This document shows, piece by piece, positions 56,045 to 64,000 of a stretch of 64,000 nucleotides of DNA (position 1 is the first letter of the stretch; each line of letters opens with the position of its first letter). Source of the DNA: Rhodotorula mucilaginosa (Eukaryota > Basidiomycota > Microbotryomycetes > Sporidiobolales > Sporidiobolaceae); contig CP137867.1 in NCBI GenBank assembly GCA_034406715.1, positions 1 through 64,000 on the forward strand. The letters run 5' to 3'. The notes under the pieces were generated by a model. It saw only the letters and a list, made by a program, of their open reading frames with translations. It was not told the DNA's origin and did not search any database. The position numbers and the translations under genes were made by a program.

Positions 56045-59000
56045 ATGGACTATGTCGACGCTTTGCCGCTCCTCGACGCCGCCCTGCGAGACTTGCAAGG
56101 GTCCGCCCACCTCGTCCGTGATGAGCGGTACCCGATGCTGGAACTCATGAGCGCCATAGAGATCAACGATCCGCGCACAGACACGTTCTTACACGCCAGG
56201 CAACAGCTGCCAGCGTCGGGCGACTTCGATCCGGCGCTACATTTGGAGTACTCGGACTCGGAAGTGCTCGACATCTCGAATCACCTCTTGCAACTCGAGG
56301 TCAGTCCGCGTTCCTTTTCTTGCCAAGCTACGCCCATGTTGAGACTACGCGCGCTACAGGCCACCTTCCAAGCCGGCCATCCGCTCGCGTCGACCCTCTG
56401 GACCTGCAACCTCCTCCGCCCCTCGTCGCTCTCGACCCTCACGTCGTCCTCGTCTGGAACCAACACCGTCTTGCGCGCCCTCCTCCTCGGGACTCTAAAA
56501 TGCTCAGAGATCGTACACCAAGAACTCTCGAAAGGGCAGGTCTACGAGGTAAGCGAGCAGTCTTCGCGGCGAAAAGGGAACCCTCCCTCTGGAAAAGAAA
56601 AGCTGATGCGTGTTGTCCCTGCAGCACGAAGACGTCCACCTCTCTTTACCGCCGACCATGTCCTTCTCCTCGCTGTTGGCGTCCGCCTATCCCCGTCCTC
56701 CGCGTCCGTCTCGCCGTCGACGACATCCACCCGCTCCGGCCCCAGTCCCAGCACCAGTACCGGATCAGGAGCAGCGTTCTCCGCTACTCGGGCCGGGTCA
56801 GCAACAGCACCACCACCAGCAGCAGCAGCAGCAGCAGCAGCGGCCGCCGAGGGCTCCGGAAGATCCTGGACGCGGGCTCGCTAATCCGGCGGAATTGGAA
56901 TCGGCTTCGGACCCTGGACAGGATTTCGGAGAAGAAGAAGAAGAGGAGGACGATCCACGGCGAGAGATTACGACGGATGACGTCTTGCAAGCATTAGACG
57001 AGGCGTTGACTGTGCTCGACGCCGACGCGAGGGTGGCGGCGGGAGAGGGTGTCCGTGACGGGTTGCAAGAACCGAGAAACGACGGCGATGAGGAGGACAA
57101 GGAGCTGGAGGAGGCGCGGCGAGTGAGAAGCAGACTGAGGGATATGGTCATGTTCCGCATCGTGAGTCGTGTCCCTCTCCTCCCTTTCTCTTCGGAAAGG
57201 AAGAGCTTCCGAAGTCATTACTCGAGCGCAACTGACGCCCCGCCGCGTGAGTTTCAGTCTTTCCTCTACGTCTTGGCGCTAATGACTTCGCCCCATCGAG
57301 CCTCGCCCGCCGACATCCTCCTCCACCTCGCACACCTCCGCTCGTCCCTCTCGACCCTCCTCCCCTCTGTGACGTCCGGACCCTCATCAACAACGCCTTC
57401 ACCGCCGCCGCATGCGCTCTCTTCGCGCCTACGAGCCATCTTCCTCCCCTCGCGAAAAGTCCCCCTCCTGCCGACTCAACAACCCCCTCGACCCGTCTCG
57501 CCGCTCTCTTTCCCCCGCGCGATCGACCAGACCCGCGAACTGTGCGACGACCTCGAAGAGCTCGTTTTGCTCGTTCAGGCGTGGGATCAAGATGATGCTG
57601 ACAAGGGGTTGGACCGGCGGTGGACGAGGCTGGAAGAGTGGGCGAGGGGAAGAGGGAGGAAAGGCGCGAGGGCGGTGCCTTATATGCGGTCCCTGCAGCA
57701 GGTACGTTTCCCGAGTTGAGCTACAGGCGCGCTCATTGAGCACTTCCATTGCACGAATAACCGCTCACGCCTGCGCACAGAGTGTCATTGTCCCTTCCCC
57801 GACCGCCCCGCTCTTCGGCTCGCATCCGTACCTCTCCCTCGTCCAAGCCTTTCTCGCTTCGTCCCTCCCTCTCTCCTCCTCCTCCTTCACCTCCCACCTC
57901 CTCCCGACACTGCTGCACTCGCTCTCCTTCCTGCGATTACGACACTCCTCAAACCTCGCCGCGTCGTCGCCCGCGCATCGCGTTTTGACCTATTTCGAAC
58001 ACGACCTCGCGCGCGATTTCCTCCTCCGGAATACGGTCCATCTGTCGGGACAGAACCGGGCGAGACAAAGGAGGTGGACGGTCAAGCTTTTGTTGCTCAG
58101 CAGTGAGGAGGACGAAGCGGGAGTGGGGCGGGGAGGAGGAGGGATCGACGAGGTTTTGAGACCGGCTTGGCGGGAGGTGTTGCCAACTTTGCTTGAAGGC
58201 GATGATACCGCCATAACGATGCCGAACGACGATGGCGACGGCGACCCCGAGCACCACGCAACGCACTCCGACAACGCGCCTTCGCCCTCATCGAAATGGC
58301 TCGGCCCCCTCACCTCCCATCAGCGCGACCTCCTCGTCCGCTTCCCGGACCTCCTCGCCACCGCGATACATCGCCAATCCACCCTCTGGGCGCTCGAAGC
58401 TCACCTGAGCGGGTTCGAAGCCTCGATGCAGTTGTTCGATTCGGTCGAGGAGAAACGTCAGGCTTGGTGGGCGGCCGAACGGGTGGCGCAGTCGATCGGG
58501 CGCGAGATTGAGGCGTCGTTAGAGAGGGAGCGTGAAGGGGCGGTGCTGGACGGGGAAGAGGTTTGGGAGGGCAACCTCGCGCTGCGGGACCAGCTGGACG
58601 AAGTCCGCGCCATCGCGACTCTCTGCCGGTCCAGTCGAAAGGTGACTTTTTTCTTACTGCCACTCCATCATTCCGACACCACGTCCTGCAGCGCTCTTAT
58701 CTCGGCCCTTTCGCTGACCACACTTCCTTTCCCCTCCAGCTCGCTTCCCTCGCTTCCGGCTCCGTCGCCACCGCACCCAAATTCTCTTCGCCCTTCCTTC
58801 CCGAACTGGCGATTCCTCCTCACGACGCCGCTCGCGGTCGATTCCGGCAACACTTTGAATGGCTCAACGTCCAGCGCCGCCGGCGAGACGAACCCGAGCT
58901 CGTCTCCTTTGAGGCGTACGAAGCCGCTCAGCAGGTCCGTTTCCCCTAACATTCTTCCGCCCGCGCGGTAATGGATGGTCGCTTGATTGACGCTGCCGTT

Positions 59001-59322
59001 GCTACAGGCCGACGATGAACCGGAAGACCTTCAAGAAGCGCTCGTCGCTCTCGCGCGCAGAGTTGAACCCTCCCACACCGAAGCGAAGCAGACCATCTCG
59101 GTACATGCTTTCCGTCCATCCCTCCTCGGGCCCTCTGCAGCGACTAATTGCTCCTCCCTCCCACAGTCTACGATGCGAGACCTGTGCGCAGTCGCTCAGT
59201 TGCATCTCGAGGAGTGGGGCGGTCGCCAAATGTCAGCAGAACCCGTCGGTCACGGCGCAGGAACCGACTCTTCGCTGTCCGGACCGTTGAGCTGGTTCGC
59301 CTTGCCGACGCCGTCGAGTTGA
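56045..59322 (+). CDS. MAK10: MAK10/NAA35, auxiliary subunit of N-acetyltransferase NatC
   Basis: Anchors the NatC catalytic subunit to ribosomes in known species, so that N-terminal methionines followed by hydrophobic residues are acetylated. The forward gene has about eight exons. The family signature sits near the N-terminus, LMSAIEINDPRTDTF, followed by a helical part with HPLASTLWTCNLLRPSSLS and HEDVHLSLPP. A low-complexity insert encoded by CAG repeats (polyGln/His, about 56806-56842) interrupts the middle. Later motifs are SFLYVLALMTSPHRASPADI, LVQAFLASSLPLSSSSF, RVLTYFEHDLARDFLLRNTV and LWALEAHLSGFEASMQLFD. The last intron (about 59100-59165) is a multiple of three, so both spliced and unspliced forms stay in frame to the TGA at 59322. 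The gene is transcribed away from the SFX pair. Confidence 0.9.
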
Positions 59323-60080
59323 CGAAGCCCCGGAACGTGAGATCGAGTAGCCCTGATGGAGTCCAGTTGCCAAATCGATGATCGCGACCAAAGTCGAGCT
59401 CTCGAGATCAAAAAGCGAGCGACTTCCCAGGCCGGGAGGCCATGGAAAGCAGTCCGCTTGGAGTCGAGTCGATGAAGACGATCCTTTTGATGCAGGCATA
59501 CGAGAGCAAAAAAAGAGAAACACGAGGAGCGAGGAGGCGCAAAGGGGCAAACAATTGGCAAAAGCGAATCAGAAGGGGAAGGGAAGGTGACACCAACAAG
59601 GAAAGAGAGGAGACACAAGAGTGTAAAGGGCCGCAAACAGGAGAAAGAAAGAGAGAGAGATCCACCCAGCAGCGTACTCGATGGGAGGGGACACAAAAAG
59701 TTGTGAGGAACATACTGATTTGACACGGGCGGAGAAAATGTATAGAGAGTGGATGTGTGTGTGTGTGTTATAGTCGCGCGAGTCCGGGAGAGGTATACGA
59801 AGAGGGGGTGCCAACCGACGAAAGGGAAGACGTCAAACGTTATTGGTTGGGTTGAATGGGGTGCGAACTACGAAAACGGGCTGGTCGTTCATTCGTTAGG
59901 GTGAAACCGTCGATCCCGGCTGCTGCGAGAGAGGGGGGAGGGTTTGGCGAAGGGATTGCGCAGTCAACAGTGCATGAGGGGTATATGAAGAAAGGTCATG
60001 AGGGGAGAGGGCGAGGGAGAGGTCGTCTACGGAAGCGAAGCGAGAACCGAGGAGGGACAGACACCGGCACGCGCCGACGC
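59323..60080. other. Intergenic between converging MAK10 and the CPL1-domain gene
   Basis: 3' untranslated and spacer DNA. A (GT)n microsatellite lies at about 59753-59769. No gene is supported. Confidence 0.5.
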
Positions 60081-62308
60081 TTAAAGACGCTCGCAGCGAC
60101 CCTCGGCGGTCTGGAAGTAGCCCGTCTGGCAACTCCGGACGACGCACCCGCCGCGGAGGCAACTGACCGAGCTGGCGCCCTCAATCTCGAGGCAGTTGAC
60201 CGCGTCGCCCGTGGCGTGGCAGCCGCCGCACTGGGTGACGTCGTCGAGGCGGACGCACATGATGTCGTCGCCGGGGCAGGTGCGCTCGTCCTGGGCGCAG
60301 ACGTCCGAGAAGACGAACTCGTCGGCGGCGCGGCGGGCGGCGCGCTGCGAAGGACCCGGGGTGGCGGTCGTCGAGCCGTACATCATGGTGGTGGTGGTGG
60401 CAGCGCCGGTGGTGGTGGTGGTGGTCGAGGACGAGTCGGACGGGTTGTGAGCGTTGTGGTTCGATCCGGACGGGCCCATCGAAGGAGCCGGCACCCAGTT
60501 CATCATCGAAGAAGACGAGGCCATGCCCGACGACGACGACGACGAACCGCCGTTACCGCCCGACGACGACTGGTGGTGGTGGTACTTGTACGAGTACGAG
60601 GTGGTAGTCTCCTCGGCCGACGGGGTGGTGGTGGTGTGCGCGTAGTGGTTCGAGCCGCCCGGGGTGGTAGTCGGCATCATCGAGCCGCCGTAACCGCCCG
60701 ACGAGCTAGGCACCCACGACGAGGCCGAGTGCGAGGGCGACTCGTGGTGTCCCCAGGGGATCGAAGCCGACGACGACGAGCGACGGTGGTGGTTCGCCAC
60801 AGCGCGGGCGTTGTGCTGCTTGTAGACGTAGGCCGGAGCGGCGGTCGGGACCGCGTCACGCTTGTGAGCCCAGTGCATCATCGACGCGGAAGCCGAGGCG
60901 CTGCCGCCACCGTTATGGTGCGCGTTGGACGAGTGGCCGTTCCACTGGTTGTACGAGTACGAAGTCGTGGTCGGCGCCATCATCGACGAGGAAGAGGACG
61001 TAGCGGGGCCGCCGGTGGTGGTCGGGTGAGCGTTGTGGTTGACGCCCGACGAGGTCGGGGGAGCCGGCATGGTGCTGTATGACATCCACGAAGCGGACGA
61101 CGACGACGACGAGTGACCGCCTTCGGCCGAGGGCGAGGTGCGCGAAACCCACGGGACGTTGGTGCCCGACGGAGCGACCCACGACGACGACGACGAGTGG
61201 TGACCGTGGTGGTACTTGTACGAGTACGAGGTCGTGGTCGCCGCCGACGAGCCAGCGCCCGAGGTGGTGTGAGCCTGGTGAGGGTGGTACGACGTCGTGG
61301 TCGGCGCGGCGGTCGAACTGCCGTAGTGCCACGAGCTGCTGCCGCCGTTGTTGTTGTGGGCAGACGTGGAAGCATAGTTGATCGGGGCGGGCGCGCCGAT
61401 CGGCATCATGTCGCGCTTGACGACCTTGGTGCAAGCGCCACCCGGGGCGAGGACGAAGCCCTGCACGCGAGAGGAACCGCGTCAACTTCGGTTCTCTTTG
61501 CTGGGCTCGAGACTGTGGAGCGCGAAACCCACCTCGTTGCAGACGATGCCGCACTCGACCTGGACGGCGTGGTCGTACGCGGCGCCGAGGAAGTCGGGGT
61601 CGGTGGTGGTGCAAGTCGCCTTGCCGTTGGCCGGCGCCGCGCAGGCAGTAAAGTCGGCAGCGTCGACCTCCTGTGCACCGCGTGTCGGGGTTAGTCGGTG
61701 TCTCAAATCACGAAGAGAGTAGCCAGGGAACGCACCGAGGAGCAACCGCACGAAGCCTCGCCGTTGACGGTGGCGATGCCGATCGCGCCGCGGTCCGAGT
61801 TGAAGCACTCGTCCTCGTGGGTGACGACCTCGTTGACGATCGTGTTGAGGCAGTCACTGTAGGGCGCGCAGGCGAGTTAGTCTCTTGCAGAAAGGTGATG
61901 GAATGCGCGAGAAAAGAAGAAAAGACACGCACGCGCCGGAGCAGGCAATGACGCCGCACGAGGCCGAGAACTCGCCGGTCGACATGTCGTAGACCGAGTT
62001 GCAGACCGACTCTCCGGTCGCCGAGGACGGGCACGCCTCAAAGTCGACGAGGTTGTCCTGCACGCGCGAAGAGACGTGTCAGTCAACAGAACGCGTCGCG
62101 TCCCCTCCGACGACCAAACAAAACGCACCGAGGGGCAACCGCAGTGGACCTCGACGTCGCCGTTGGCGAGGGTGACCTTGCCTACGCCGACGAGGCCGCC
62201 GAGCGAGTCGGACGCGCCCTGGCAGAGCGAGTTGGGGAAGACCGAAGTCGAGACCGAGGCGTGGACGGCCGAGATGGCGGCCGCCGAGAGGAGAGTGAGG
62301 CGCATCAT
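60081..62308 (-). CDS. Secreted cysteine-rich protein with CPL1-type C-terminal domain and Ser/Thr/His repeats
   Basis: A likely cell-wall or secreted surface protein. The reverse-strand gene has about five exons. The signal peptide is MMRLTLLSAAAISAVHA. The N-terminal 180 residues hold four Cys-rich repeats, each of the kind CGC or CGV/CGI plus a following cysteine, one per exon (VHCGCPS, ASCGVIACSGA, ASCGCSS, VECGIVCNEG). After KVVKRDMMP, a possible KR cleavage site, comes about 330 residues of imperfect repeats, TTTSYSYKYHHG-like, rich in Ser, Thr, His and Tyr. The C-terminus is a CPL1-like domain, with CVRLDDVTQCGGC, NCLEIEGASSVSCLRGGCVV and SCQTGYFQT, as in basidiomycete PriA-like and Cryptococcus CPL1 proteins. 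The function in this species is unknown. Confidence 0.83.
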
Positions 62309-63780
62309 AGTGACTGTACTTTTGATGTTGGTATTGACTTGGACTTGTGTGAAGGAGCGGAGTGAGTCGGGTGTGCAGCAAAGGTAGAGTTGGACTGCCG
62401 AGGCGCGAGGGGCGGATGGGGAAAACGAGTGACGAGGGTTGGATAAAGAGAGCACTAGAGACCGCGCTGCTGTGCCGCAAGAGTAAACTTGTGGGTGCTG
62501 CGGTGCGACTACCTGGAGATTGACTTGTGTGGAGAGAGAGAGAAGAGGAGGAGGAGGAGACGAGAGCGCCAACCGCCGCCGCGTGAGATCGGAGCCTCCG
62601 CTGTTGTTTGGCAAACACGCGGAGAGAAAACACCCGGCTCCGGGCAAAAACCTCGACACGCGCAGCGACGCGTCAACTCGCACTCCCTGCAGCACCTCCT
62701 GCACCACCGGAATTTACTGGACTTGGTCTATATCCATGCACCCTTGATCCGACTGCCCCCTAGAAGGGGTGGCTGTGAAGTCGAGTGAGGTCCCCGCCGC
62801 GTGACAAGTTTCGCCCCCCTTTACCTCGTCTCGATCGCGTTTTCGAGTCGCCCGGCAACTCCGCCCCGCTCACTCACTCAACATCGATCACACAGCGAAC
62901 CCTATTCTACACCTCGCCACTGCCATGCTGTACCACCGCCAGCTCGCACCGACAGCGCTTCCTCCTGCGCCAGCACGTCTCGTCCGCCAGCAGCTGCTCC
63001 TCTCTCCATCGCCACCGACCGCCGCTTCGCCTTGATCGCCCGCGCTCTTGCGCGCCTGCACGCTCGTGATCTCTTCGAATCACCACGCGCTGCCCGGTCC
63101 GTTGTTTGCTTCACACGACTGGCACCCGGACAGCGGGCAGAATGGCAAATCCTCTCGTGCGACTGCGTGGCCGACCCTCGCCTCCGGATCGACAAACCGC
63201 TGCAGATCGAGCGACCTTGAGCGACCACCACCACCACCAACTGGCGACTTTACTCGGGTCACTGTGGGAAAGGACCAGCTTATTGATGGCCTCCGCGGCA
63301 ATTGTTCGTGCTCCAGAATCCCGCTGCTACTACTCGGACCGAGAGCGCCGCCAGCTTGCCCAAGTCGACCTTTCGCCGTCCGTTCGGCCGCGCGCTGATA
63401 CCGGTCGCTCCACAAGCGAGGCTTTCCGCTGCTCGCCTACAGGAGCACCCGACTGCATCATTGACGCCGAGTCTTTTCCTCGCGATGCGAACCCCGCCCG
63501 ATCACTTGCCAGCGAAAACTCTGCTCTCTTCCCGCTTTCTGCTTCCTAGCTTGTACAAACTGATCCTCCGGATCGTTGATCTGCTTCGGAGAAAAGGACC
63601 CGGCAGTCTGCTCTTTCTCTCCCTCCAGAGCGACCGCGTGTACACGCGCAGAGAAACCGACAGCTCAGAGGAACGCCCCCCCGTTTCTTGTCCCTCTCCA
63701 TCTCTCTTCCTTCCGGATCCCGCCGCCCGCCCGCTCTCTCTAAGCAGTCCTCCCCTCAGCTCTCATGCTGTGGAAAGGGA
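62309..63780. other. Intergenic, no gene supported
   Basis: It contains the promoter of the CPL1-domain gene. Forward open frames at 62801-63220 and 63048-63549 overlap, are Arg/Ser/Pro-rich and show no domain. A short ATG frame in good context at about 62925 is not supported by anything else. Confidence 0.4.
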
Positions 63781-64000
63781 GTTTCACACGGAAACGGAGG
63801 GACGCTCCCTGTCCACACGAGCGCACGAGCGCGAGCCCGAGAGGCGACGAAAGCTGCTCTCCCTCGCGCTCTTCACTACAGCGCGCAAGAGAAGCTCGGC
63901 AAAGTCACTCTTGAGCTCTCCACGACGCAACCAAATCCGACAAATGCGCGTTTATGGTTTTTGCATGGGGAACCCCGCGCCGCGCGCGTCGGTGGCGCAA
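63781..64000. repeat. Copy of the SFX copy F 5' flank at the window's right edge
   Basis: It aligns with 53505-53710 (CGGAGGGACGCTCCC, AGGCGACGAAAGCTGCTCT, GTTTATGGTTTTTG). In copy F this flank precedes the upstream box and the ATG by about 150-450 bp. The window ends before the expected box. Confidence 0.65.

Noticed and set aside
59856-61082. 408-aa forward frame opposite the CPL1-domain gene
   Set aside because: Its Gly/Arg/Val-rich text is the antisense of the Ser/Thr/His repeats; the reverse strand has a signal peptide and a known domain.
62925-63035. Short ATG frame in good context near the right edge
   Set aside because: About 36 codons of Pro/Ala/Leu-rich text with no homology, splice chain or neighbour support.

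Overview
The window looks like the end of a chromosome (or contig) of a basidiomycetous fungus, most likely a red yeast of the Pucciniomycotina. The reasons are GC-rich coding DNA, genes packed on both strands, many short (about 50-190 bp) GT-AG introns, and a fungal gene set (PER1, COX17, HOS2, DBR1, TSR1, PRP4, MAK10, DUF1996-WSC and CPL1-domain secreted proteins). The lineage is inferred from gene style and not proven. Bases 1-15 are three copies of CTAAC, which could be a telomere remnant.

Layout. 1-1.5 kb: a small unrecognised gene and the 3' end of a paralogue next to the possible telomere. 2.4-5.5 kb: cytosolic arginyl-tRNA synthetase and a small mitochondrial-type protein. 5.5-10 kb: no recognisable gene, but several coding-looking exons, including an exon-intron tandem duplication. 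10.2-21.2 kb: a C2H2 zinc-finger protein, HOS2-type histone deacetylase, an unrecognised disordered protein, COX17 and PER1. 21.2-30.2 kb: an accessory block with reverse-strand copies of an unrecognised multigene family, one of them split by a 1,553-bp hAT-type transposon. 30.6-51.2 kb: a paralogue of the 4.8-kb gene, then JMJD4, bleomycin hydrolase, DBR1, TSR1, a DUF1996-WSC secreted protein and PRP4 kinase. 51.8-55.1 kb: two more family copies in tandem, forward strand. 56.0-62.3 kb: MAK10/NAA35 and a CPL1-domain secreted protein. 62.3-64 kb: no gene seen, but the last 230 bp repeat the 5' flank of family copy F, so another family member may lie just beyond the right edge.

The main novelty candidate is this gene family, called SFX here only as a label: five or six loci, two apparently intact or nearly so. 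The copies share a four-exon structure and an upstream box around the palindrome TCCGCGGA, 73-94 bp before the start codon. Flanking DNA is duplicated with some copies, and the E-F pair appears to have been inserted into a promoter shared by PRP4 and MAK10. I do not recognise the protein. The other genes are ordinary cellular functions: translation (ArgRS), ribosome assembly (TSR1), splicing and lariat turnover (PRP4, DBR1), chromatin (HOS2), mitochondria (COX17), GPI-anchor remodelling (PER1), N-terminal acetylation (MAK10) and cell-surface proteins.
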